64,000 nt of DNA from Vibrio stylophorae (lineage in GTDB: Bacteria; Pseudomonadota; Gammaproteobacteria; Enterobacterales; Vibrionaceae), in the NCBI RefSeq assembly GCF_921293875.1, contig NZ_CAKLDI010000001.1:2233915-2297914 (forward strand). The letters run 5' to 3'. The notes beneath the pieces were generated by a model, which searched no databases, was not told the origin of the DNA, and saw only the letters and a list, made by a program, of their open reading frames with translations. Positions 1 to 10,241 of the stretch are shown one piece after another. Each line of letters begins with the position of its first letter. Within the stretch, counting starts at the first letter, position 1. A program made the translations under genes and the position numbers.

Positions 1-954
1 GGACGTTAGCACCCGCCGTGTGTCTCCCGGATAGTACTTACTGGTATTCGGAGTTTGCAAAGGGTTGGTAAGTCGGGATGACCCCCTAGCCTTAACAGTG
101 CTCTACCCCCAGTAGTATTCGTCCGAGGCGCTACCTAAATAGCTTTCGGGGAGAACCAGCTATCTCCGAGTTTGATTGGCCTTTCACCCCTAGCCACAAG
201 TCATCCGCTAATTTTTCAACATTAGTCGGTTCGGTCCTCCAGTTGATGTTACTCAACCTTCAACCTGCCCATGGCTAGATCACTCGGTTTCGGGTCTATA
301 TCCAGAGACTAAACGCGCAGTTAACACTCGCTTTCGCTACGGCTCCCCTAATCGGTTAACCTCGCCACTGAATATAAGTCGCTGACCCATTATACAAAAG
401 GTACGCAGTCACACCACGAAGGTGCTCCCACTGCTTGTACGTATACGGTTTCAGGTTCTATTTCACTCCCCTCACAGGGGTTCTTTTCGCCTTTCCCTCA
501 CGGTACTGGTTCACTATCGGTCAATCAGGAGTATTTAGCCTTGGAGGATGGTCCCCCCATATTCAGACAGGATACCACGTGTCCCGTCCTACTCGATTTC
601 ATCTAAAGTGCACTTTCAGCTACGGGGCTATCACCCTGTATCGCCGTCCTTTCCAGGAACGTTCGCTTAGCACACTAAAAACTTAAGGGCTGGTCCGATT
701 TCGCTCGCCGCTACTTTCGGAATCTCGGTTGATTTCTTTTCCTCGGGGTACTTAGATGTTTCAGTTCTCCCGGTTCGCCTCTTACAGCTATGTATTCACT
801 GTAAGATACTTGCTTATGCAAGTGGGTTTCCCCATTCGGAAATCCATGAGTAGTAATGACTCTTACCGTCTCCTCATGGCTTATCGCAGGTTAGTACGTC
901 CTTCATCGCCTCTGATTGCCAAGGCATCCACCGTATACGCTTAGTCACTTAACC
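1..954 (-). rRNA. 23S ribosomal RNA, 5' portion (partial)
   Basis: The minus strand carries the 5' end of 23S rRNA. The conserved start (GGTTAAGTGACTAAGCGTA read on the minus strand) lies at about 954, and highly conserved domain I/II sequence continues to base 1. The gene runs off the left edge, so only about a third of the usual ~2.9 kb is present and any 5S gene lies outside. It is the third element of a 16S-Ile-Ala-23S operon. Apparent open reading frames inside it are not genes. Confidence 0.97.
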
Positions 955-1010
955 ATACAACCCGAAGAGGGCTATATGAACAGTCACCAAGATTTCTAGT
1001 TTTCGCCGTA

Positions 1011-1037
1011 CTCAAGACACTTGATTGTGTTTTTGAG
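1011..1037 (-). other. ITS stem-loop just upstream of 23S
   Basis: An imperfect hairpin (CTCAAgACAC, six-base loop, GTGTtTTTGAG) lies about 60 nt before the mature 23S 5' end. Inference: part of the 23S leader that pairs or folds during rRNA maturation. Confidence 0.45.
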
Positions 1038-1042
1038 AACTC

Positions 1043-1070
1043 GTTTATTCATATGGGTATATGAATAAAC
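1043..1070. repeat. Perfect 12-bp inverted repeat in the 16S-23S spacer
   Basis: GTTTATTCATAT at 1043-1054 and its exact reverse complement at 1059-1070 surround a GGGT loop, so the precursor rRNA between tRNA-Ala and 23S can form a 12-bp hairpin. Inference: a processing or spacer structure of the pre-rRNA. Confidence 0.7.
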
Positions 1071-1127
1071 ATTTTTAGTTATTCATTGAACTTACATTCA
1101 AATGAATTTACTAGTCAGCTTTCCAAA

Positions 1128-1140
1128 TTTTTAAAGAGCA
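1128..1140 (-). promoter_or_regulatory. boxA antitermination element in the 16S-23S spacer
   Basis: On the minus strand the sequence is TGCTCTTTAAAAA, the gammaproteobacterial boxA, between tRNA-Ala and 23S. It is the RNA site for the NusB-NusE antitermination complex that keeps polymerase processive through 23S. Confidence 0.75.
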
Positions 1141-1193
1141 TGTGTTTCTTTCGAAACCATTTTTAAAAGCACTTAAGCAAATGCGTTTAAAGA

Positions 1194-1269
1194 TGGTGGA
1201 GCTATGCGGGATCGAACCGCAGACCTCTTGAATGCAAATCAAGCGCTCTCCCAGCTGAGCTATAGCCCC
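1194..1269 (-). tRNA. tRNA-Ala (anticodon TGC)
   Basis: A 76-nt tRNA with encoded CCA end. On the minus strand it starts GGGGCTATAGCTCAGC and ends ATAGCTCCACCA; the anticodon loop TTTGCAT gives anticodon TGC. Acceptor, D, anticodon and T arms match the alanine tRNA of rrn spacers. It lies downstream of tRNA-Ile and upstream of 23S in the same transcript. Confidence 0.97.
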
Positions 1270-1308
1270 AAATATTTCGCTTACATCCAATTCTTTCTGG
1301 AGAAGAAT

Positions 1309-1385
<77 letters not shown>

Positions 1386-1450
1386 AATAAGCGTTGCTCG
1401 TACTTTATAACCAAATCAATCTGTGTGGACACTTGTCAGTAGTCTTTAGG

Positions 1451-3003
<1,553 letters not shown>

Positions 3004-3137
3004 AAAGTTTTTTTGGTCTTTCGACCGACTCAATGAATACTGATTACATTACTATCGTAATGTGAATTGACTGTGCCAAATCTTTCGATTTGTTTGGTCA
3101 CTCAGTTCATTGATTTAAATCTTTCGACTATCAATAA

Positions 3138-3163
3138 CGAGTGCCCACACAGATTGATTGGTT
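3138..3163 (-). other. 16S leader strand of the pre-16S RNase III processing stem
   Basis: The leader sequence at 3138-3163 is nearly the exact complement, in the transcript, of the 16S trailer at 1409-1436 (shared core AATCAATCTGTGTGG with one inserted A and small changes at the far end). The two can pair to close the long stem around 16S that RNase III cleaves. The pairing is seen; the enzyme is inferred from established rRNA processing. Confidence 0.8.
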
Positions 3164-3166
3164 ACA

Positions 3167-3179
3167 TTGTTAAAGAGCA
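3167..3179 (-). promoter_or_regulatory. boxA in the 16S leader
   Basis: The minus strand reads TGCTCTTTAACAA, identical to the classical rrn boxA, ~165 nt before mature 16S and downstream of P2. It recruits the NusB/NusE antitermination complex. Confidence 0.85.
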
Positions 3180-3208
3180 GCTTCGATTTCATCTCGAAGC
3201 GGAGGTGC

Positions 3209-3236
3209 ATTCTACTGCACTTCACTGTTGAGTCAA
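3209..3236 (-). promoter_or_regulatory. rrn P2 promoter
   Basis: Minus-strand -35 TTGACT (3231-3236) and -10 TAGAAT (3209-3214) are separated by 16 bp. It lies ~90 bp downstream of P1, the usual tandem arrangement of rRNA promoters. Confidence 0.75.
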
Positions 3237-3297
3237 GTCTTTTTCTTAACTTTCTCAACCCGTTGTTTCCGACGTTTGCCGTGACAACGAGGGCGCA

Positions 3298-3325
3298 TTA
3301 TAGGGAGAGATTTTTTCTTGGCAAG
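3298..3325 (-). promoter_or_regulatory. rrn P1 promoter
   Basis: Minus-strand -35 TTGCCA (3320-3325) and -10 TATAAT (3298-3303) with a 16-bp spacer, followed by a GC-rich discriminator (GCGCCC), the combination that makes rRNA promoters sensitive to ppGpp and initiating NTPs. The next ~50 bases upstream (3326-3375) are very rich in A and T tracts, consistent with an UP element and Fis-bound region. Nothing else was seen between here and 3427. Confidence 0.8.
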
Positions 3326-3427
3326 GGGCAAAATAAGAAAAAATGCAGTTTTTGTTTTGTTTGTTCATAAAACACACAAAGCTGCATTCTATCCTAGAGA
3401 AATCAGCTTAATTTGGTGAAGAAAACA

Positions 3428-4267
3428 TCAAACAGCCTGCTGTTGCGACAAATTGATTTGCTCTCTTTTTCTTAAACTGGGATGACGAACCGGAATTGCA
3501 GCCAATAGTTTCTGCGTATATGGATGCTGTGGGGCATGATAAACCTGCTGCGCCTCACCCTGCTCTACGATTTCACCTTGATACATCACTGCGATGCGAT
3601 CGGATACATGCCGCACCACGGATAGGTCATGTGCGATGAAAATCGTCGCAAGCCCCATCTCTTGCTGTAGTGATAAAAGCAGATTAATGATTTGTGCCTG
3701 CACGGATACATCAAGTGCTGATACAGCCTCATCGCAAATCAGAAGTTTGGGTGACAATGCGATGGCTCGTGCAATACCTATGCGCTGACGTTGGCCACCA
3801 GAAAATTCATGGGGATATTTATCAATACTGGAAGCTGGCATTCCAACTTTTTCTAATAAAGCCAAAACGCGCGCTCGGCGCTGCTGTTGATTTCCCAATC
3901 CATGAATAAGCAAAGGCTCTTCTATTATCATTCCAATCGTGTGGCGCGCATTCAATGACTCCATGGGATCTTGAAATACCATCTGCATCTGCTGGCGTAA
4001 AGCGCGCATCTCTTTGCCTCTCACATGGGTATACTCGTGTCCTTGAAAATACAGAGCCCCTTCACTAGGTCTGAGCAAATTAAGAATAGTTTTCCCCAGT
4101 GTCGATTTACCCGAGCCAGATTCACCGACAATACCAAGCGTTTCGCCGGCTCTCACACGCAATGAAACACCTTTGACCGCTTGAAAGTATTGCCGCTTCT
4201 TCCACCAAGGGCCTTTCAATGCAAAGCGCTGCCCAATATCAACTACTTCTAATAGCGGTGTTGTCAT
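3428..4267 (-). CDS. Peptide-type ABC transporter ATP-binding protein (OppF/DppF-like)
   Basis: Second ATPase of a peptide/nickel-type ABC importer, 279 residues, cytoplasmic face of the inner membrane. Seen in the protein: Walker A GESGSGKS at ~48-55, Q-loop VFQDP at ~97, signature FSGGQRQR at ~155-162, Walker B LLICDE at ~175-180, H-loop IAHDLS, and the C-terminal HPYTQKLLAA typical of oligopeptide ATPases. The ATG at 4267 is preferred because GGAG precedes it and it sits one base after the stop of the upstream ATPase gene. It is the last gene of a five-gene minus-strand operon. In E. coli YejF the two ATPase halves are one polypeptide; here they are separate, as in Opp and Dpp. Substrate cannot be read from sequence. 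Confidence 0.93.
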   Translation of the reverse strand: MTTPLLEVVDIGQRFALKGPWWKKRQYFQAVKGVSLRVRAGETLGIVGESGSGKSTLGKTILNLLRPSEGALYFQGHEYTHVRGKEMRALRQQMQMVFQDPMESLNARHTIGMIIEEPLLIHGLGNQQQRRARVLALLEKVGMPASSIDKYPHEFSGGQRQRIGIARAIALSPKLLICDEAVSALDVSVQAQIINLLLSLQQEMGLATIFIAHDLSVVRHVSDRIAVMYQGEIVEQGEAQQVYHAPQHPYTQKLLAAIPVRHPSLRKREQINLSQQQAV

Positions 4268-4268
4268 T

Positions 4269-5243
4269 TCAGATCTCCTGCCAGTGCCAACATGCCACAC
4301 CATGTTGCTGCTGCCATTGCATTTGCGGGGACTGCTCACACTGCGCTGATACATATTGGCAGCGGTTGGCAAATCGACATCCCTTTGGCATAGCATGCAA
4401 AGGGGGAACTTGACCTTCAATGGTCAGCAATTTGCTCTTTGCAGTTTGCGATATTGATGGCATTGCCGCATGCAATCCTTTGGTATAAGGATGACGCGGA
4501 AAATCAAACAAGGTAAAGACATCGGTTTGTTCCACCGCTTTGCCGGCATACATCACCAAAACTTGGTCGCACATCTCAGCAACAACGCCCAAGTCATGGG
4601 TAATAAAGATCACCGCCATGCCAGTTTCTTGCTGCAAAGATTGAATCAATTCTAAAATTTGCGCCTGAATGGTGACATCCAGTGCAGTGGTTGGCTCGTC
4701 GGCAATTAAAATATCTGGCCGACATGCCAACGCCATGGCGATCATCACCCGCTGGCGCATCCCACCAGATAACTGATGTGGATAAACCAACAAACGAGCG
4801 GCAGGCTCAGTGATCCCCACTTTCTCAAGCAAGGCGATGGATGCCGCTTTTACTTTCGGCTTTGCCACATCGCTTCGGTGCAGTTCAAATACTTCGGCTA
4901 GCTGCTGGCCAATAGTTTGTACTGGGTTAAGCGCGGTCATAGGATCTTGGAAAATCATCGCAATGCGATTGCCCCGCAGCTGATAACGTTGCTGCGCCGA
5001 CGCTTTTAATAAGTCCTGCCCCTGAAATAGAATCTCGCCACCGCTCACCCGCCCATAGGGTTGAGGCAATAAACCAAGGATCGACATTGCCGTCACACTT
5101 TTACCGCAGCCTGATTCCCCGACAATACCCAAGGTTTCACCAGCGCGCAGCTCAAAACTCAAATCATCGACGACTGTCAACAGCCCTTGTTCGGTTTGAA
5201 ACTGGGTGGTTAATGACTTGACCGCAAGAATCACATCACTCAT
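4269..5243 (-). CDS. Peptide-type ABC transporter ATP-binding protein (OppD/DppD-like)
   Basis: First ATPase of the importer, 324 residues. Walker A GESGCGKS at ~42-49, signature LSGGMRQR at ~158-165, Walker B ILIADEP at ~178-184, and the cysteine-containing C-terminal segment (GCRFANRC and two further Cys) found in OppD/DppD-type subunits. The start at 5243 is chosen for the strong AGGAGGTG upstream; it overlaps the end of the binding-protein gene by 8 bp, suggesting translational coupling. It should heterodimerise with the product of the next gene and drive the two permeases encoded upstream in the operon. Confidence 0.93.
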   Translation of the reverse strand: MSDVILAVKSLTTQFQTEQGLLTVVDDLSFELRAGETLGIVGESGCGKSVTAMSILGLLPQPYGRVSGGEILFQGQDLLKASAQQRYQLRGNRIAMIFQDPMTALNPVQTIGQQLAEVFELHRSDVAKPKVKAASIALLEKVGITEPAARLLVYPHQLSGGMRQRVMIAMALACRPDILIADEPTTALDVTIQAQILELIQSLQQETGMAVIFITHDLGVVAEMCDQVLVMYAGKAVEQTDVFTLFDFPRHPYTKGLHAAMPSISQTAKSKLLTIEGQVPPLHAMPKGCRFANRCQYVSAQCEQSPQMQWQQQHGVACWHWQEI

Positions 5244-7224
5244 CACCACCTCCTGATATCGTGTCTGTCGTTTGTTGCTGCGCGAGTGCGTCCTCATGCA
5301 CCAACTTAAATTGATGATCAATCAAGGTCACCGGATTCATCGGTCGCTCGTCTTCTTTGGCTTCTTCTGTTTTTGCCTTTTCATCGAGATCAATCCAGAA
5401 AGTCCCCGTTGAGCCGGCAAAACCCGATTCAAAGAAAATTGCCGTGGCTTTTTTCGTCGCTGGTTGCTCAGGTAGTTTCATCCAACGCCAATAGGCCGAG
5501 CGGCTATAGGGCACTGCAAAACCTGGCACAATCACCGCCGCATCAATGACCTCTTGCTGAATCTGCCGAGATAACGCTCGCTTGGTTTCAATATCAAACT
5601 CATCGCGGTAACGCATAATCAACTGATCGAGCTTTTCCGAGTGATAACCGGTAAAATGGTTGGTTTGCGGCTTGTTGGCATTAAATGAATGGAAATATTG
5701 CCAGTACACGGGAATATCCCCGGCTGACATACCAAACATCGCGAGCTGATGATTTTTCTCAAGCACATATTTAAAGCCGGTTGAGCCTTCAACCAATTTC
5801 AAATTCAGCTCTAAACCCGCCAGCTTGGCCTGCTCTTTTAGGATCACCACCCGCGGGGTATGCGCTTTACTTAAGTACACCAACTCCAGCGCCAATCGCT
5901 CCCCTTTGGCGTTAATGCGAATGCCATCACCACCGAGACGATCAAAGCCACCTTTGGCAAAGTATGCGCCCGCTTTTTGTGGGTCAAACGGGAGAGGGGC
6001 TGTATCGAGGTCGTACGCCCCTCGCCCACCGCCCAATCCATGGGGTTTTCGAGAGTAATCGCCACGCAGCACGCGCTCAATCACCAAATCCAAATCCAGC
6101 GCTTGCATCACACCACGGCGCACATTGAGATTATCCAGCGGCGGCTTATTTACATTCAGCCAAATATCCCCAGCACCCTGTGAGGTTTCGTTATAGAGCC
6201 AAGCTTTATGAATATAGCCTTGGTCATACAACTCACCCTTGGCTTTATCGTGCCAAAAGGTCGGCATCAGCATCACGAAGCTATCTAATTTGCCCTTTTC
6301 AAAATATTTCAGGGCGATGTCCATATCGCGGATCACCTTGATACGAATCTTGGCGACATTAAATCGGTTCTGATAGTAGCGATTGTGGTAGCCCCACCAG
6401 TCTTGCCCCATGTGGTGAAACTCCACTGTCTTGCCCTTTCGAATTTTGGCAATGCGATAGGGACCGGTCACCGGCTCAGGTTTAAAGTTAAAGCGGCGTA
6501 CATAGTTATCTTCGACCCCATCTTGATTGACATCATTTTTCGGGTTGGCATAAAAATGGGCGGGGCGTGGGGTTAAATTGACGTAGTACATCAGCTCATC
6601 GGCATTACGCGGTTTAGCTGATACCACTGCCAGGGTGTGATCGTCGTACTTAATTACCCCTGAAAGCTCATTGGTGTAAAAGTCGTTATACCAAGGCGAC
6701 ACTATGTCTTTTGAGCGCATAAATTGGAAAAGATAGAGAAAATCATCGGCGGTTACGGGCACGCCATCACTCCAACGTGCCTTAGGATCGAGCCGGTAAT
6801 AAACGGTTTGATGATCATCTCCCAGCGCCCAAGATTGTGCGATCGCCGGTAGCCACTGCTCAGTATTGGGGTGTTTTTGCAAAAGAGACTCTGATGCTTG
6901 CAAAATCCAAGCACGAAATGAGCCATTTGAATCAGGGCCAACGGTACGAAATGTTTGAGGGAAAGAAGCGATAAAGGTGCGATAAGTACCGCCAAATTTC
7001 GCTTCAGGCGAGGCAAACAAAGGCGCGTCATTATTATATTGCCAGATTAAATTGGCGGGCATGGGTTTCAGCGCTAAGCCGGGCGTTGCAGCCACAGCCG
7101 TTTGTTCAGCAGCCAATTGAGGCGCATTTTCTTGCACCTGCACGCCATTTGTTGTTTGCACAGAATGCTCAGCGCAAACCGCAGCACTCCATAAGCCAAT
7201 AAAAAGCAGTCCATATTTTTTCAT
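5236..7224 (-). CDS. Extracellular solute-binding protein, family 5 (YejA/OppA-type)
   Basis: Periplasmic substrate-binding component, 662 residues, with an N-terminal signal peptide (MKKYGLLFIGLWSAAVCA, cleavage probably after the final Ala). The body shows family 5 features: a WxLGDD..VYYRLDPKARWSDGVPVTADDF segment typical of OppA-like proteins, and later a VTGPYRI motif. It is larger than OppA (~540) and nearer YejA. An acidic, Lys-rich segment (~605-620) lies near the C-terminus. Its ATG overlaps the stop of the upstream permease gene (TAATG). It is placed after the permeases rather than first, which differs from E. coli yejABEF. Ligand unknown; peptides are the family default. Confidence 0.88.
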   Translation of the reverse strand: MKKYGLLFIGLWSAAVCAEHSVQTTNGVQVQENAPQLAAEQTAVAATPGLALKPMPANLIWQYNNDAPLFASPEAKFGGTYRTFIASFPQTFRTVGPDSNGSFRAWILQASESLLQKHPNTEQWLPAIAQSWALGDDHQTVYYRLDPKARWSDGVPVTADDFLYLFQFMRSKDIVSPWYNDFYTNELSGVIKYDDHTLAVVSAKPRNADELMYYVNLTPRPAHFYANPKNDVNQDGVEDNYVRRFNFKPEPVTGPYRIAKIRKGKTVEFHHMGQDWWGYHNRYYQNRFNVAKIRIKVIRDMDIALKYFEKGKLDSFVMLMPTFWHDKAKGELYDQGYIHKAWLYNETSQGAGDIWLNVNKPPLDNLNVRRGVMQALDLDLVIERVLRGDYSRKPHGLGGGRGAYDLDTAPLPFDPQKAGAYFAKGGFDRLGGDGIRINAKGERLALELVYLSKAHTPRVVILKEQAKLAGLELNLKLVEGSTGFKYVLEKNHQLAMFGMSAGDIPVYWQYFHSFNANKPQTNHFTGYHSEKLDQLIMRYRDEFDIETKRALSRQIQQEVIDAAVIVPGFAVPYSRSAYWRWMKLPEQPATKKATAIFFESGFAGSTGTFWIDLDEKAKTEEAKEDERPMNPVTLIDHQFKLVHEDALAQQQTTDTISGGGDE

Positions 7225-8255
7225 TAGCAGTACCGTGTGTATTTTTTCGGATCGAAGGCCTCGCGTACGCCCTCACCAATAAAGGTCACCATCACCAAGA
7301 CCAGCACCACAGCCGTAACCACGGAACTGACAATCCAAGGCGCTTGTAGGTTGGATTTACCTTGCTGCAGTAGCTCTCCCCAACTCGGGGTTGGTGGCAT
7401 CAGCCCTAGCCCCAAATAATCTAAAGCGGTTAATGCTGAAATATTGGCGACAATGGCAAAGGGCGCGAGCGTCACCACCATCACCATGGTGTTGGGTAAA
7501 ATATGACGGGTAATAATGCGCCAATTAGAAGCACCAATGGCGCGTGCCGCCATAACATAATCACGCGCTTTTTCTTTGTAGGTCATGGTGCGCATATACC
7601 AGGTCATTCCCATCCAGCCAAAGAGCACGTTAATGGCGACAAATAGGGTAAAACTTGGCTTCATGATCGACACCAAGATCATAATGACGTAGAGAAAGGG
7701 CACCATGGACCAAATCTCGATAAAGCGCTGCATAAGCAAATCAAACCGGCCGCCAAAAAATCCCATAGCCGAACCTACCAGCACCCCAATGGCAAAGGAG
7801 ACTGACATCGTCAGTAGGGCAAAGCCAATGGCGATACGAAAGCCATAAATCAATCGCGCGGCAATATCTCGCCCCACGGTATCTGTTCCGAGAAAATGAC
7901 GATGCTCTAGATTGGGCGCGCTAGGCGGAAAATCATTGTCATAATCTTGCTCAAAGGGGTTCCATGGAATGATCGGCATCAGCACTAAATTATCGCTACC
8001 GATAAAGGCTTTTTTTAGCGCTCGATAATCAGTTTCATAGCCATAATCTTGGCCAAAGGTATGTCCCGAATAGACATTGGCGTAGGTTGGAAAATACCAC
8101 TGCCCGTCATAACGCACCGCTAAGGCACGGCTATTCACAAACAGCTCGGCAAAACAGGCCAATAGCAGCAATGCCAACATCAGGAGTAAAGAGTAGTAAC
8201 TGCGTTTAATGGCGCGAAAACGCTGCCATTTCTTTCGAGTTAAATCGCTTATCAT
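7224..8255 (-). CDS. ABC transporter permease (YejE/OppC-like)
   Basis: Inner-membrane permease of the peptide importer, 343 residues. It has an N-terminal membrane segment (~20-40), a long periplasmic insert (~45-120), the FLGTDTVGRD motif (~121-130) found in OppC/DppC-type permeases, and five further hydrophobic segments. The EAA loop (~231-258, MAARAIGASNWRIITRHILP) contacts the ATPase. The start at 8255 is chosen because it overlaps the upstream stop as ATGA; an upstream in-frame start would extend deeply into the previous gene. It pairs with the permease encoded just upstream. Confidence 0.9.
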   Translation of the reverse strand: MISDLTRKKWQRFRAIKRSYYSLLLMLALLLLACFAELFVNSRALAVRYDGQWYFPTYANVYSGHTFGQDYGYETDYRALKKAFIGSDNLVLMPIIPWNPFEQDYDNDFPPSAPNLEHRHFLGTDTVGRDIAARLIYGFRIAIGFALLTMSVSFAIGVLVGSAMGFFGGRFDLLMQRFIEIWSMVPFLYVIMILVSIMKPSFTLFVAINVLFGWMGMTWYMRTMTYKEKARDYVMAARAIGASNWRIITRHILPNTMVMVVTLAPFAIVANISALTALDYLGLGLMPPTPSWGELLQQGKSNLQAPWIVSSVVTAVVLVLVMVTFIGEGVREAFDPKKYTRYC

Positions 8256-9277
8256 GCTGCTGCCTCGCCAAATTTCACGCGCGGGTCCACCAGCGCAACA
8301 CAAATATCAGACAGAAGATTGCCCACCATTAGCAGCACCGCGTTGATCGCTAAAATGCCCATCACCACCGGATAATCCCGTTCCATAATGGCGTCGTATG
8401 CCAACAGGCCAATGCCATCAATGTCAAAGATCACTTCAATCAAAAAAGAACCCGTTAAAAAGAACATCAGTGAGTTGCCAAAATGACTGGCAATGGGGAT
8501 CAAACTATTACGCAGTGCATGGCGACGCACCGCTTGGCGAAATGGCAACCCCTTAGCAATGGCGGTGCGCACATAGTCAGCGGCCAAGTTTTCCATTAAG
8601 TTATTTTTCATGGTCATGGTCAGCAGCGCAAAATCGCCCACCACATAACAGGTCAGCGGTAACACCGCATGCCAGAGCAGATCTTTAACCTGCCCCCACA
8701 GGGTAAAATCACTAAAGTCATCATCGACAAAGCCCCCCATGGGAAACCATTCCAAATGATCGCTAAACACACTGATCAGTAGCACCCCCACCACATAACC
8801 AGGCAGCGCATAACCAATAAAGATCACCACAGAGCTAGCAACATCAGAAGGCTGCTGATGTTTCAGCGCCTTGTAATACCCCAGTGGAATTGAAACCAGA
8901 TAAGCAATAAGAAAGGTGGCAAGGCCATAGAAAAGCGAGACAGGAAGGCGTTCTAAAATCATCGACAGTACAGGTTCGTAGTAGCGTGTCGATTCGCCTA
9001 AATCAAACTGCAGCAAATGCCCCAACCACTCAAGATAGGCACTGCCAATGGGTTTATCCAAACCATAAAAGGCATTGAGCTCCGCAAGTTGATCTTGCGA
9101 TAGGCCTGAGCTGGACTCCTCCATCATACTGCTGGTGCCGCCTTCCAGCTGGCTTGCCAACATTAAACGCTCCACCGGCCCACCCGGTACAAAGCGCGTC
9201 AGAGCAAACACCAATAGGGTGATACCAATAAAGGTGGGGATCATCAAAAGTAAGCGGCGAGCGATATAACTGGGCAT
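8252..9277 (-). CDS. ABC transporter permease (YejB/OppB-like)
   Basis: First gene of the five-gene importer operon, 341 residues. N-terminal signature MPSYIARRLLLMIPTFIGIT followed by a PGGPVE motif is typical of OppB/DppB/YejB permeases. Hydrophobic segments occur at ~8-28, ~112-135, ~147-172, ~203-222, ~265-285 and near the C-terminus; the EAA loop is at ~237-262 (AIAKGLPFRQAVRRHALRNS). Residues ~44-62 form a Ser/Glu/Met-rich periplasmic insert. The operon starts here: only ~65 bp lie between this ATG and the gmhB terminator, so its promoter must be in or next to that interval. Confidence 0.9.
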   Translation of the reverse strand: MPSYIARRLLLMIPTFIGITLLVFALTRFVPGGPVERLMLASQLEGGTSSMMEESSSGLSQDQLAELNAFYGLDKPIGSAYLEWLGHLLQFDLGESTRYYEPVLSMILERLPVSLFYGLATFLIAYLVSIPLGYYKALKHQQPSDVASSVVIFIGYALPGYVVGVLLISVFSDHLEWFPMGGFVDDDFSDFTLWGQVKDLLWHAVLPLTCYVVGDFALLTMTMKNNLMENLAADYVRTAIAKGLPFRQAVRRHALRNSLIPIASHFGNSLMFFLTGSFLIEVIFDIDGIGLLAYDAIMERDYPVVMGILAINAVLLMVGNLLSDICVALVDPRVKFGEAAA

Positions 9278-9342
9278 AGCGGCAAATCCATCCTTGTCGG
9301 CCGATGATCAAAAAACATACGCTCAAGTATATAAGACGAAAC

Positions 9343-9373
9343 AAAAAAAAGACCACAGCCTTGGCTGTGGTCT
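9343..9373 (-). terminator. Rho-independent terminator of gmhB
   Basis: AGACCACAGCC and its exact complement form an 11-bp stem with a tiny loop; on the minus strand it is followed by eight T. It separates gmhB from the downstream importer operon. Confidence 0.88.
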
Positions 9374-9461
9374 CATAATTCAGTCACATTGTTCGCCGAT
9401 CATTCTAGACAGCAAGCGCACAATTGGATATTGCATACATTGGCAATCAAGCGATGGTCGA

Positions 9462-10040
9462 TTATGCGCGATCGCGCAAATAAGCTGGCACATCAGCAAT
9501 ACTATCAAGCACTGCATCAGCCAAGCTTTCGCCTTGCTCAGTCACCGGCTTGCCGGTGCGCACCAACACCTTGGTACCAATACCCGCATTGATCGCCGCT
9601 TGCATATCATCGGCTTTGTCACCAATCATCACTGAATTGGCCATATCGATTTTTAGAAAATCGCGCGCAGAGAAAAACATGCCAGGCTTGGGTTTACGAC
9701 AATCACAATCTTGCTTGTATTCGCCAATGCCATGCTCTGGGTGATGCGGACAATAATAGATGCCATCAAAATCCACGCCGTTGTCTGCAAAGTTCCAATC
9801 CATCCATTCAGTAAGGGATAGAAACTGGTCTTCACTAAAATAACCTCGGGCGATCCCCGATTGGTTGGTCACCAAAACCAATAGGTAACCCTGCGCTTTA
9901 AGCGCGCGGCAGGCATCAAAAACACCTTCGACATATTCAAAATCATCGGTGGTCGCCACATAACCATGGTCAACGTTAATGACACCATCTCGGTCAATAA
10001 AAACGGCTGGGTTTGACAAAATTGCATTCTCTTTGATCAA
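9462..10040 (-). CDS. gmhB: D-glycero-beta-D-manno-heptose-1,7-bisphosphate 7-phosphatase
   Basis: HAD-superfamily phosphatase, 192 residues, that removes the C7 phosphate in ADP-heptose synthesis for the LPS inner core. Seen: catalytic FIDRDGVIN (~13-21), TNQSG (~58-62), the zinc-binding loop CPHHPEHG...CDCRKPKPG (~97-120), and the final HAD motif MIGDKADD. The length matches E. coli GmhB (~191). It is monocistronic, divergent from metNIQ with ~100 bp to the metN promoter, as in many gammaproteobacteria. Confidence 0.95.
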   Translation of the reverse strand: MIKENAILSNPAVFIDRDGVINVDHGYVATTDDFEYVEGVFDACRALKAQGYLLVLVTNQSGIARGYFSEDQFLSLTEWMDWNFADNGVDFDGIYYCPHHPEHGIGEYKQDCDCRKPKPGMFFSARDFLKIDMANSVMIGDKADDMQAAINAGIGTKVLVRTGKPVTEQGESLADAVLDSIADVPAYLRDRA

Positions 10041-10092
10041 TCAACGGCTAAGTATCGCATGCAGCCTTAAAGAAATCACGGCAAAAAGTTTT

Positions 10093-10118
10093 AGACGTCT
10101 AGACATAAAAAAGTCTAT
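10093..10118. promoter_or_regulatory. MetJ operator (tandem met boxes)
   Basis: Adjacent 8-mers AGACGTCT (10093-10100, perfect consensus), AGACATAA (10101-10108) and, after a 2-bp shift, AAGTCTAT (10111-10118) form an array like MetJ operators. The array abuts the metN -35 box. MetJ with S-adenosylmethionine as corepressor would block metNIQ. The sites are seen; binding is inferred. Confidence 0.8.
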
Positions 10119-10146
10119 TGACTTGCTTCATTCTAGTCCCTAGTAT
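10118..10146 (+). promoter_or_regulatory. metN promoter
   Basis: -35 TTGACT (10118-10123), 17-bp spacer, -10 TAGTAT (10141-10146). It lies immediately downstream of the met boxes and ~95 bp before the metN start, leaving a leader of about 88 nt. Confidence 0.75.
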
Positions 10147-10241
10147 CATTTGCAACGAGAACATATCTGGCTGGCAGGATGCCAAAATATCATCAGGATA
10201 TTCCGGCAAGATGCTTGAGCACGCAGGAAGTAGGAAGTGCC

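Noticed and set aside
3158-3370. 70-residue plus-strand frame upstream of the rrn operon
   Set aside because: It overlaps the rRNA promoters and boxA and has no homology or ribosome-binding site.
9471-9484. TGCGCGATCGCGCA palindrome at the end of gmhB
   Set aside because: It lies in coding sequence, and GCGATCGC-type words are frequent in this genome window, so no special role is claimed.
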